This document shows, piece by piece, positions 38,856 through 48,890 of a stretch of DNA of 64,000 nt; the stretch's first letter is position 1; each line of letters starts with the position of its first letter. The DNA is taken from positions 33,031-97,030 of the forward strand of contig OENT01000573.1 of the NCBI GenBank assembly GCA_900239685.1, written 5' to 3'. Position numbers and translations under genes: made by a program. The notes below the pieces were generated by a model that was not told where the DNA came from, searched no databases, and saw only the letters and a list, made by a program, of their open reading frames with translations. The stretch is from Rotaria macrura. Its lineage: Eukaryota; Rotifera; Eurotatoria; Philodinida; Philodinidae.

Positions 38856-39247
38856 ATGCCATCGAGCAATTCAGAAAACACACCTGCAATCTCATTTCAT
38901 ATTATTAATAAGAAAAAGCGTCTTCTTCTTATTGCTGACTATATTTATCAACAAAACAAAGTCACCGCGAAAGTCAGTTATAGGATATGCTAGATCAAGT
39001 TGTGCAAGGCGAGTGTTCACCTGAATTCCAATGATCAGTTTCTTAAATACACGGGAAATGCTCATACTCATATGCCTGTAACTGAGCGATTAGAGATTCG
39101 TAAGATGTTGACAAACATCAAAACTCAAGTAGGTCGAGAGGCAATAGCAATTGGTCAAATTTATCACGATGAACTTCAGTTACCAAAGCAAATCTTTCTA
39201 CAGCAGCTCTTGCTATTTCTCCTACAGTTAGAGAAGTTAACAAGTAA
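38856..39247 (+). pseudogene. FLYWCH zinc-finger gene remnant (transposon-associated type)
   Basis: From ATG 38856 the frame reads MPSSNSENTPAISF, then a FLYWCH-like pattern: YIYQQNK, VSYRIC, an in-frame TAG at 38991-38993 where Trp or another residue is expected, then CKASVHLN, FLKYTGNAHTHMP. The spacing C-x5-C ... H-x-H fits the FLYWCH zinc finger. Downstream comes ERLEIRKMLTNIKTQVGREA and IAIGQIYHDEL, after which the protein-like frame shifts at about 39175-39185 to KANLSTAALAISPTVREVN and ends at TAA. One stop plus one frameshift mark it as dead. In bdelloids and insects such fingers often accompany MULE transposases or genes derived from them; no transposase core remains here. Confidence 0.6.
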
Positions 39248-39978
39248 TGACAACTTTTTCTTTTAGCGAAATTCGATAATTTTTGTCGCCTAGATCATGG
39301 ACTCGATCAATATCAACGAGGGTTTGGATGTATTTGTGAATACTTCGTCAATGCACACCCACTCCCTTCCTTTTTGTTGATTTATTGTCGTAAACTTTCA
39401 AAAAAATATTTGAATCATACTCACATGCTAGTTTGTAATTGTAATCGTATCTATCGTGACTGACAGAAATTCGACATTTTTACTTTCGATATTTCAATTT
39501 TTCGAAACTTTTGCTTTCGATGATTTATTCTTTCGAGTATTTTGATTTCTTAACAGGGAGCTTTCGAGATTTGGACACAATACCAAAATTTTCACTATTG
39601 TATTGTTGCACGATATAACTACTGAGAGATGACGCTATCAATCATGATTGCCATGACGTGTAATCAATAGATTGGTGGCAACAAGCTTTAATTATTTTTC
39701 GAAGTAATTCATTTAAAATGTTCAAAATTCAATAAGATAGTATCATATCGACTGAGATTCTGATTGATCTCAAAAATATGTTTTCTACTGCAAGTCGATT
39801 TTTTCAAGGGTGCTTGTCTTAAGACAATTTATTGATCTATTACGATTTTTTCGAAGATGAGCAAGAAGATTATAAAGTTCATTGAAAAATGCTACTATAT
39901 GTATATGTATATAACGATAAAGACAGAAAAAGAAAGAATTAAATTGTTTAAAACTGAACAATGAGTCATTGCTTCATT
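39248..39978. other. Gene-free stretch
   Basis: Lies between the FLYWCH remnant and the 3' end of the GFRP-like gene. No coding or repeat structure was seen. Confidence 0.4.
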
Positions 39979-40529
39979 TTAATCTTCTGTTTCTTCTTCT
40001 TCCTCACCACCGCCTTCACCTTCGCCTTCTTCATTACTTTCATCTCCGCCTTGTTCTTCTCCACCAGCATCTTCTTCATTGCCACCACTGGGTGTTGGCT
40101 GTGGAACGGGAGGTGGTGGCACAGGTTGATGACCACCACTATTACTACCTCCATCATTCTGTATTAATGTCCATAAAGCTTTCTTATCACCAGTAGTTTG
40201 TTTTTGTAAACTAAAACCATTTCGTCGAAGAACATCAAGAATACGTTGTGGACCATCTTGGCAAAGAACACCTTCTTCATGATCAGCTAATAAATCATTT
40301 GAAATGTTTTCTTGTAAAGTTCGAATCTATGAAAATGAGAAAAAGACAACAAAAACGATTACTCATTCACATGTGCATAATCTAACAAAAATAGTAATTC
40401 TTCGATATTTTCATTAAAACGTACCACTTCTGGTGGAATCTTATAATATTGTACACCAGTTGAATGAATAAGTGTTGGTCCAGTTTGTGATTTATCCAAA
40501 TCACATGAAATTGTTAACTGTAATGCCAT
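39979..40529 (-). CDS. GTP cyclohydrolase I feedback regulatory protein-like, with acidic tail
   Basis: Two minus-strand exons, 40529-40371 and 40326-39979, with a 44-nt GT-AG intron. They encode about 168 residues. The start MALQLTISCDLDKSQTGPTL parallels the GFRP N terminus (hydrophobic strand, then GPT). Further on, GPQRILDVLRRNGFSLQ and ALWTLIQ parallel the GFRP C-terminal block that ends in a strand with a Trp. Between them about 55 extra residues are inserted, including VVRFNENIEELLFLLDYAH. After the conserved part comes a Gly/Pro-rich then very acidic tail. GFRP binds GTP cyclohydrolase I and controls tetrahydrobiopterin synthesis. The insertion and the tail (normal GFRP is about 84 residues) make this a variant, and the match is by eye only. 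Confidence 0.5.
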
Positions 40530-42186
40530 GGATATATTTGTCTTCGTGCGAGAATGCAACAAAATTTCTTATCGTATAACACCAAAAGTCGCTTATGCTT
40601 CTTCTTTCTTCTTCTTGGCGTAATGATGGTACACACAGTAGGGTCTATCGGACATTTTTTTTTCTTCTCTTTCTTTCTTTTTCTTTCTGTCTTCTAATCG
40701 AAGCATAAACATAAAAGAGCCAAAGAAAAAGCCATCACGTTACACAAAAAAAGGAACCAGAGAATAATAGAACAAGGGTAGATTGACTTGCGTCCGTACC
40801 ATAAGAAGTCATCTAACAATATCGAATCTATAGGAGAACAAAGCTCACATTCATAGAAAAGAAGAAAACCAGTAACGAAAGCAATAAATATTAATCATTC
40901 GTGTCAGTCGCACATAATCCTAATGACTAATATTTTATGATGGAAGAAAAAAAACACAAAGTGATCGATAGATTATTCGAGAAAAGATAAAAATCATTTG
41001 TAACTCATCTCTATTATAGATATGCAATATTTCTAATATTATCATTGGTTATTGTCTGTGTGATTAATGTATAAGATTCTATGCAACGATAAGCTTTTTG
41101 TTTCTATTCATGGATACCCTAACGTGGGTACACTATTGCATTATTTTTCTTTCGACATTGGAGTTTCACCAATGAAAAACATATTTCCCTGATTAGAAGA
41201 AAAGAACAGCATTTCTCGTTCGTCGATTAATCATGCTATCATTTGGTATGTTTTTGAAGTGTTTGCCTATCATAGTATTACTATAGATATCATCTTCGTT
41301 TCGTATGATATTGAAAAACTCGAGAACATGGTTGATTTTAAAGTCAAAATGTTTTTTATACCCATAATTGATGATATTTTATAATAATACGAATATTATA
41401 TATATATATATCAAGTAAAAGGATAGGTAAAATTCTAACGTATTCAAATTAAGATATTACACTCAACAACAAATCTAAGAGTAAGATTGTCGAGAAGTAA
41501 AGTAATCAAATGTTTGCTATGACAGAAAACGAAAATAAAAAACAATTGTAATTTACTTCTAATGATTACAATAAACAGACATTATGTATAGTTATAAAAT
41601 ACTTTTGCATTACATCATGAATTTATCCGTCTTTCTACATAGAAAACCGATGGAACTCTGTCTAATGTTTGATCAATAAAATAAAATATTTTCTCTTAAA
41701 TCACACTAATGAAACATGCTCAATTATGTCATCGTCAATTTGTCATCAATCTAAGAACAGAATCATTGTTAACCTTACGATCCATCTATTTCTAATCGAT
41801 GATATAGCGTCTTCATCTGCCAATCAGATACATTTGTCGAAGACATAACGTTTAACTGGAGAAAAATCAACACACATCGTTCGAAGCAAATGAGTCAAAA
41901 CTTTGTATACTGACGAAGGTATGATCGTCAATCATTCTCTCATCGATATACACAACCTACCATTACAATACTTCAACCTATTTTCCTGTTGTTAAATGAG
42001 GACAGTAAAGTGATACCTATTTTCTACTGAAATATACAATACAAAACAACGATAAATTTCATTCATGAAAACTAAAAACAACACGCACAGTAATTTTATC
42101 ATGATCTAACACATGCCTAAAATTTGGTCAGAAAAAATGCATTCGTATCAAAAAGACAAAAGCAACATAGATTTTGTTTTTGAAGT
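40530..42186. other. Gene-free stretch
   Basis: Contains pyrimidine-rich runs near 40660-40690 (upstream of the GFRP-like gene) and an AT dinucleotide run at about 41396-41412. No gene was recognised. Confidence 0.45.
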
Positions 42187-43203
42187 CTAGGAACCATTAG
42201 CTATAGGATACTTGATTAACGTAAGATCTCCATTAAGAATTTCATCCAAAGTGAAACCGCATGAACTGATGACACCAAAATGATGTTCAAGTCGATCTAT
42301 ACGCTCTTTACCTAGCTTTTCGTATGCTTCGCGTAGCAAACGTAACGAACGATATCGATGAAACATAGCTAAGCATTGATCTTCCTCTTCAGGCCATCGA
42401 TTATCAACATCGTTTAACTGAGTGAAATACATGGGACATCGATTAGGATTCTGGTGCCAGTTATGATTATGGTCAAATATTCCGTTTGTACCGCCGCGTG
42501 CTCTCTCACAATCTTCAACTTTCTTTCCACAAAAGTAACACCATAGTTGTGCACATGTCGGACAAGTCATGTGCGTACAAGCATCATCTTTCATTCCAGC
42601 TAAACCACATTGTGGACAAGGAACTTTTTGTCCTGATTCTAAATATTCATCGAATTTGCGTTTATCATCAGCCAATTCAGCACATATAAAATGTTTTTCC
42701 AGTTCTGAAATTTCTTCACGAGTGCCATAATCAATCTTGAACTTTGGACAATCTTTCCGACATATTAAGCATGAAACTCTGCTACAATCTGGATGCTGAC
42801 AATGGAAAATATGTGAAGCATTTACATTACGTATGGCACCAAACGAACAAAACGGACAGTGATCGAAGCGCTCACCTTCTTCAAGAAAATCTTTTACCCA
42901 AACCAATACGAGCATGTGCTGATCATAGAAATTACGTTGTTCTGGAGTCAGTTGTCGTTCGAAAACACTCGGATTCAAGTCGATATGACATTGTAAACAA
43001 CGTAATGGTGTATAATTTTGTGGCTCCGAGAAAAATAAATTAACAATATGAGTTGAACATTCAACGCAGTAATGATGTCCTTGAACACATTGTATGCCAG
43101 GCTGGTCGACTTCTAGTTCATCCTGGCAAGCTCCACAAACGATTTTCTTTTTATCAAGTTTTATAGATGAAATAGCTTCTGCTATGTCGTCGAGACCGGA
43201 CAT
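42187..43203 (-). CDS. RBR-type E3 ubiquitin ligase, copy 1 (intact)
   Basis: A single exon of 338 residues starting MSGLDDIAEA. RING1-like ligands: Cys23, Cys26, Cys39, His43/44, Cys46, Cys49, Cys69 and Cys72. The IBR-like segment has Cys116, Cys119, Cys135, Cys140, Cys145, Cys148, Cys152 with His171/Cys174. RING2 has CPQC (196-199), then DACTHMTC, where Cys209 sits at the position of the RBR catalytic cysteine, then CPTC and CYFC. RBR ligases take ubiquitin on that cysteine before passing it to substrate, so activity is plausible. There is no recognisable UBL or ariadne domain; the C terminus is a short helical region. Two further copies lie at 46449-47449 and 62402-63475 on the same strand. 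Confidence 0.85.
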   Translation of the reverse strand: MSGLDDIAEAISSIKLDKKKIVCGACQDELEVDQPGIQCVQGHHYCVECSTHIVNLFFSEPQNYTPLRCLQCHIDLNPSVFERQLTPEQRNFYDQHMLVLVWVKDFLEEGERFDHCPFCSFGAIRNVNASHIFHCQHPDCSRVSCLICRKDCPKFKIDYGTREEISELEKHFICAELADDKRKFDEYLESGQKVPCPQCGLAGMKDDACTHMTCPTCAQLWCYFCGKKVEDCERARGGTNGIFDHNHNWHQNPNRCPMYFTQLNDVDNRWPEEEDQCLAMFHRYRSLRLLREAYEKLGKERIDRLEHHFGVISSCGFTLDEILNGDLTLIKYPIANGS

Positions 43204-44054
43204 TGTTTATTAAAGACAGCTACGATAGTTTTAAGAATAAAAATCTGCTCAAAAGTCACAAATATATAGTTACCAATAGAAAAACAAGTAAAGACGAAGG
43301 AAAAAACCATGCATTGATAGACTCATCATGCAACGAGGAATGGCAAAGAACGAAAGAACGAAAGAAAGAAAATAAATAGTGTGACATTACTTTCGTCAAG
43401 TACAACTTGGAAGTTTCTTTTGGAAAGAAGTATAAAGCTAGTGAAGAAAACAAAATTTATTTACTACAGGTTGGATAGTAGCACATGATGGATGATGATG
43501 AAAATAAAAGCAACATTCTGATGGAATACATGCTTCAATTTTCAATGCGTTAACTTAATACATGAATTGGTTGCATGAAATATTTTCTAAATACATAGCT
43601 TGAATCAATGTTTAGTTAATCAATTTGGCTAGAAATTTTCCAAATCAAAGGACAACTATAACAGTCAGAAAGCGTGATGAAGTCTTTCACTGCGTTCTAT
43701 ACTGTTCACAATTGCGATATCGAAGAAACCTGTGACACAATTTGATATTAATCGATTGTGTACTCATATATATTTAAATGTTGGTGCCTCCAACAAAAGA
43801 GAATGATGATGGTCAGAAAGAACTAACTAGATGATGAACTCCCAATGTTGTTTTAGCGAGACTTCATCTCATCAGAATGATGAGATCAACAGCTCCATGA
43901 TGCAAATTCAATGTCAAAACATCAAAACCCACTCTAGTGTAAAAAATAGCGAAATTGTGTATTAATGATGTCAAATATCCTTCTTTTCTCTATTGTAGAG
44001 AAAACATCAATTGGGGGTTTTCATAATAGAAAATACTCGTTAAGAGATCTCAGT

Positions 44055-44255
44055 TCAGTTATAAACACTCGGATGAAATTTATTGGTCAGAAGTGATGCT
44101 CGTTAAGAGCTGCTGACGAAAGACGAAGGTGAATCACTTTCTATTAAACAATTGAGTCACAAATAGAAATATAGAAGAGTGCTTCATGTGTTACTACTAT
44201 TGTTTTTTTCTTTTTTAATGCGTTACAATTTCTTCCCAACTTATTTCAATACAGA
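44055..44255. repeat. Diverged dispersed repeat B, copy 1
   Basis: Matches 56298-56505 in the same orientation, with shared blocks such as ACTTYCTATTAAAC and TTTTTAATGC. Many substitutions and small indels indicate age. Identity of the element is unknown. Confidence 0.5.
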
Positions 44256-44299
44256 AAACATGTACATGTACGCAGCCAGTGTTTAATCAATACTAATAT

Positions 44300-44410
44300 A
44301 GATGTCAGTGCAGAAAAGTCACGCCTAAAATCATTGAAATAGTTTACCAAAAAACTTCAAGACCATTCAAATATACAAACCAAGGTCAAATTCCACTTTG
44401 ATGTATTCTG
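44300..44410. repeat. Diverged dispersed repeat C, copy 1
   Basis: Matches about 51155-51255 with shared words ATAGTTTA and CATTCAAATATAC. It lies next to repeat B, so both could be parts of one longer old element. Confidence 0.4.
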
Positions 44411-46102
44411 CACTATGACATGATAGTAGCTACTTAGTTACGGAACGGCTGACTCACCTACTATATGTATGAATAAACATCAAAGAAGGCAAACTTCGAA
44501 TTTAGTTTGAATTGCAAAAACTACATCAAACTGCATCAGTGTTTCAACTATGTTTAGCGTGCAGTTATTTTGTGATTAATGTCGACATTCCGAAATTCTT
44601 GAAGTTTCATTGAAGGAAACAGAAACTACTTCAAACTGGATATCTAGTTTCAACGATCGTTTCTAACAGAAAAAACGCATTCCATACTGCTTTTTATTAC
44701 ACAAGGAATCTTCCTGGCGTTAAATTCCGAAAAACACTTCAGTATTCCTGTTTGGAACAAAATGAAACGTAGATCCTTCTTTAGGCCCTGTTAATCAGTA
44801 TTCTATCATAGTGCTCTCTATTTCAGTCTCAAAGTAAGGTAGATTCTCAAGATTGGGTTATACGAATGTTTCATAGGTATCAATGCCGCATTCGTATGTG
44901 ATTATTTACTATTGACAATTCATGGCTTACCATCTATCGGTACGAATTGTGACCCCATTTTCTTTGATAGTAGTTAAGCACAGATGAAGTCTACTTAACC
45001 AATACATTCTGCATGCATGATTTTGTACGATTCTATTTCTCTGTAGAAATTTTAGGGAAATTTAATAAATCTATCTCAGAAGATTTGTCATATCTAAGAG
45101 TCTTTTCTTTTTAATTTTATATTGAATTTCATACGACCTGCATAATTAAACTTCAAGAGAACATCTTACGATTTGAACATGATTTCACCAGAGTTGTAGG
45201 ACCATTGAATAGCATATTACGAGCTATAATCTACATCATGATATGTTATTGTTGACAATAAGTTTTCCTCGATTTTCTTAAGAGAATATTAGATTTTTTT
45301 ATTTCCATGCGATGAAAATTCGAACTTCCTTTTTTCTAGAGAACATTTCTTGATCTTTGCTGCAACAATTAACAATAGATTTCATTATGAATTCAGCATC
45401 ATAAACTAAACAAGATAAAGTAAAAGTAATCATAAAGTACACAGACACTTACTTTTAAGTTAACATTTTGAGTTGATTGTAACACACACATCTAACAAAC
45501 ATTATGACTCTTCTCTAGTATGGCAAAAGAAGATGTCTTTTCATCCGCAATATATTAATATATTTTCCGGTCATGAAACTGCTCCATTTTTTCGAAAAAG
45601 GACTACTTTTGATTATCAATCTTATCAATAAAAACAGAATAACAGGGTAATAACAGTCGCAATAGCTGAAAACAAGAAAACGTTCGGTTATCTCCTTTGT
45701 TTGAAAATTTCACTATAATAATTGATTTCTTCATTAAGTGCATCGGTACATAAAAAATCAATGAAAAACTACGATTTACTATCTGATACTTGATTCCATA
45801 AATCAGAACGTTGTCTGCAAAACAAATTAGTAAGTTGTAGCTCTAGATAAAACTGAATACATATAATACGAATAATTCTTCAATGTGACTTTTGGGATCA
45901 GTTCGATTCACAATCTCATTGAAATTCGAAGAGATTCGAGTTTTTGTAAGATCTACAGTCCAGCTTTGTTCAGACTCTCAAAAAGGGACGTTTTGGAAAT
46001 TCCAAGCATTTTCGTTATCAATCTATTGGTGCCTTCCAAAGTTATGTAGTATCTAAAATTATAGAAATTCCTAAAACATCTCAAATTTCTAGGGTTTCGA
46101 AA

Positions 46103-46251
46103 AACCTTTCGCTTGCCGTACTTTATAGTTGCAGCATTGATGAAAGCTTCGGAAAGATGATTTTGTCGGTAATCTTCATATACCTCTTCATTAAGAATGC
46201 ACCACAAAGTTATTATGGTGTCGAATCCATGTCTGTTGTAATCAAAAGCCT
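46103..46251 (-). other. Possible isolated exon
   Basis: After an acceptor-like TTTTTAG the minus strand reads AFDYNRHGFDTIITLWCILN, then EEVYEDYRQNHLSEAFINA and ATIKYGKRK, with a GT at the end. The composition is protein-like, but no neighbouring exons were found. It may be a gene fragment left between the RBR copies. Confidence 0.3.
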
Positions 46252-46448
46252 AAAAATAAAATATATCGAGTTATAGTAATCAAGTCGGATGAATGACTTG
46301 ACTTAATATGTCCAACAATAGGGAAAGAATAATCGAGTCTCAAAGTCAAACACGTCTAGTATTCAAGATAGCGAAAAATTTTATTTAAACAAACTTAACC
46401 AGACAGCAGCACTAATTCAATTCCGTTGTTCTTCTGGCTTCAACATTA

Positions 46449-47449
46449 TTACACGCGTCGAATTAATGTAAGATCTTCATTGAGAATTTCATTTAAATTG
46501 AAACCACATGCGCTTACAATACCAAAATGCCGATCTAATTGATCTATCCTTTCTTTACTAAGTTTTCGTATGCTTCGCGTAGCAAACGTAACGAACGATA
46601 TCGATGAAACATAGCTAAGCATTGATCTTCCTCTTCAGGCCATCGATTATCAACATCGTTTAACTGAGTGAAATACATGGGACATCGATTAGGATTCTGG
46701 TGCCAGTTATGATTATGGTCAAATATTCCGTTTGTACCGCCGCGTGCTCTCTCACAATCTTCAACTTTCTTTCCACAAAAGTAACACCATAGTTGTGCAC
46801 ATGTCGGACAAGTCATGTGCGTACAAGCATCATCTTTCATTCCAGCTAAACCACATTGTGGACAAGGAACTTTTTGTCCTGATTCTAAATATTCATCGAA
46901 TTTGCGTTTATCATCAGCCAATTCAGCACATATAAAATGTTTTTCCAGTTCTGAAATTTCTTCACGAGTGCCATAATCAATCTTGAACTTTGGACAATCT
47001 TTCCGACATATTAAGCATGAAACTCTGCTACAATCTGGATGCTGACAATGGAAAATATGTGAAGCATTTACATTACGTATGGCACCAAACGAACAAAACG
47101 GACAGTGATCGAAGCGCTCACCTTCTTCAAGAAAATCTTTTACCCAAACCAATACGAGCATGTGCTGATCATAGAAATTACGTTGTTCTGGAGTCAGTTG
47201 TCGTTCGAAAACACTCGGATTCAAGTCGATATGACATTGTAAACAACGTAATGGTGTATAATTTTGTGGCTCCGAGAAAAATAAATTAACAATATGAGTT
47301 GAACATTCAACGCAGTAATGATGTCCTTGAACACATTGTATGCCAGGCTGGTCGACTTCTAGTTCATCCTGGCAAGCTCCACAAACGATTTTCTTTTTAT
47401 CAAGTTTTATAGATGAAATAGCTTCTGCTATGTCGTCGAGACCGGACAT
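46449..47449 (-). pseudogene. RBR-type E3 ubiquitin ligase, copy 2, frameshifted near the C terminus
   Basis: Residues 1-296 are identical to copy 1, including all zinc ligands and the catalytic-position Cys209. Near 46564 one base is missing relative to copies 1 and 3 (AGTTTTCG against AGCTTTTCG on the plus strand). The frame then runs into a stop at 46544-46546 after ENLVKKG. If the missing base is allowed for, the downstream sequence still reads RIDQLDRHFGIVSACGFNLN and ends at a TAA at 46449-46451, clearly diverged from copy 1. The shortened 301-residue product would keep all three zinc modules and could be functional, so pseudogene status is not certain. Confidence 0.8.
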
Positions 47450-47562
47450 TGTTTATTAAAGACAGCTACGATAGTTTTAAGAATAAAAATCTGCTCAAAA
47501 GTCACAAATATATAGTTACCAATAGAAAAACAAGTAAAGACGAAGGAAAAAACCATGCATTA
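46565..47562. repeat. About 1-kb tract apparently identical to 42319-43316
   Basis: Over the coding sequence and about 110 bases upstream of the start codon, no difference was seen by eye between the two RBR loci, while sequence on both sides is clearly diverged. The offset is a constant 4,246 bases. The pattern suggests gene conversion between older duplicates rather than a fresh tandem duplication. Confidence 0.75.
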
Positions 47563-48364
47563 ATAGACTCATCATGCAACGAGGAATGGCAAAGAACGAT
47601 AGAAAGAAAATAAATACTGTGGCATTACTTTCGTCAAGTACAACTTGGAAGTTTCTTTTGAAAAGAAGTATAAAGCTAGTGAAGAAAAAAAATTTGTTTA
47701 CTCTAGATTGGAATGTAATGCATGATGAATGTGAGGAAAATATCAACAACATTGTGGTGCAATACAAGCTTGAATTTTCAATGCAATAGCTTAGTGCATG
47801 AATCAGTATTATAAAATTGTTTTTAAATACGTAAGTCGAATCAATGATCAGTGAGTCAGTTTAACTAGAATTTGTCAAAATCAAACGACATCCATTAAAG
47901 TCAGAAAGCGTGATCAAGTCTTTCACTGCGTTCTACGCTCGATACACTTCTAACGCAGAAGAAACGTCTGACACAAATATATATTGAACGATTGTATACT
48001 CTTATCTGTTCATAGGTTAGAGCTAGGGGCGAAATCAGTAACTTAAGCGTTGTGGGTCTCAGTTGGAAGACTGGAAATGTTGAACAGAGAGTAAAAATTG
48101 TGTTCATGTTGACTTACTGATCTATGCCAATAACAAACCATGTGTCGGATTCGAGATAAAAATTCAGTTGCCTTTAAAAGGCAAATAATTCAGTTTAAAA
48201 TTTTGTTGTCAAGTAGGATGGAACAAGTTGACTTTCAAATGTAGACATTGAAAGATTTGATGTAATAATCGATAATAAATAATTTTAAATAATGGAAAAG
48301 AACCGTATTCAATTCGAGAAATTTTTTCTGTATTATTTTGATAGTATTATTTCATTTAATAATC
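47563..48364. other. Region upstream of RBR copy 2
   Basis: Still alignable, with indels, to the region upstream of copy 1 to at least 47945 (shared CAGAAAGCGTGAT). No gene was seen. Confidence 0.45.
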
Positions 48365-48787
48365 ATGAAAGAAATATTTGACACGAAGTTAGATGTCTAT
48401 CTGAGTGCTTTAAGCGTGAAACGACGATCAGAGAATTTAATAATAGCTGAAGTGTATGACAAAGTATTGAAAGTGTTAGCGAATGTAAAGAAAAACGATC
48501 CATTATTTAATTTTCGGCGAATTTCGTATCATTGTGTTCTACTAATGCCGATGAATTGGCAACCAATTCCTTTTATTCAAGCATGTCTAATTTCTACAAA
48601 TCTTAAATCAACAGAAATATGTAAATGCTCTGGTAGTTGCAATACTACTACTCGATGTTGTTGCAAGAAACTAATAGAAAATGCTGTACCAAATACCACA
48701 TTGATAAGAAATCAAAATGTGAAAATTGCTAGGCTCCAGGCCTCGAAAAGGACCACCCAACCCGATAGCTCGATCCAAACCAAATAG
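48365..48787 (+). CDS. Uncertain ORF, weakly Mab-21-like N terminus, probably truncated
   Basis: From ATG 48365 it encodes MKEIFDTKLDVYLSALSVKR, then IIAEVYDKVLKVLANVKKND and PLFNFRRIS, a pattern that weakly recalls the N-terminal helix of Mab-21/cGAS-like proteins (R...V...V..IL..V...P.F). A Cys-rich stretch (CKCSGSC, RCCCKK) follows. From about 48725 base composition changes abruptly to GC-rich and the frame becomes low-complexity, suggesting that another element has cut the gene off. No nucleotidyltransferase motif is present. The family link is a guess. Confidence 0.35.
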   Translation: MKEIFDTKLDVYLSALSVKRRSENLIIAEVYDKVLKVLANVKKNDPLFNFRRISYHCVLLMPMNWQPIPFIQACLISTNLKSTEICKCSGSCNTTTRCCCKKLIENAVPNTTLIRNQNVKIARLQASKRTTQPDSSIQTK

Positions 48788-48890
48788 GTTATTCCACCGA
48801 GCCGCGAGGGCCTCGTGAACAAAGAATGGTGGACCGGGCAGATCAAACATTTTATCGGGGTGCCAGGCCCTAACTGCATCTTTATTTTCA
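48725..48890. other. GC-rich insert-like patch
   Basis: About 165 bases of clearly higher GC content (AGGCCTCG, GAGCCGCGAGGGCCTC, GGTGCCAGGCCC) within AT-rich DNA. It contains short inverted words (AGGCCTCG against CGAGGGCCT). A weaker patch of similar style occurs at about 49615-49690. It may be a fragment of a mobile element; no family was recognised. Confidence 0.35.

Larger units (their letters stand above)
43204..46102. other. Gene-free stretch upstream of RBR copy 1, with dispersed repeats
   Basis: The first 110 bases are shared with the region upstream of RBR copy 2, and parts to about 43700 remain alignable with the upstream regions of both other copies. Two diverged repeats follow (44055-44255, and about 44300-44410). 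No gene was recognised. Confidence 0.5.

Noticed and set aside
39966-40196. Overlapping long open frames on both strands near 40 kb
   Set aside because: They are antisense or out-of-frame readings of the repetitive acidic tail of the GFRP-like gene.
42486-43043. Plus-strand frames opposite RBR copies 1 and 2
   Set aside because: They repeat because the RBR sequence is duplicated; they are antisense shadows with no independent support.
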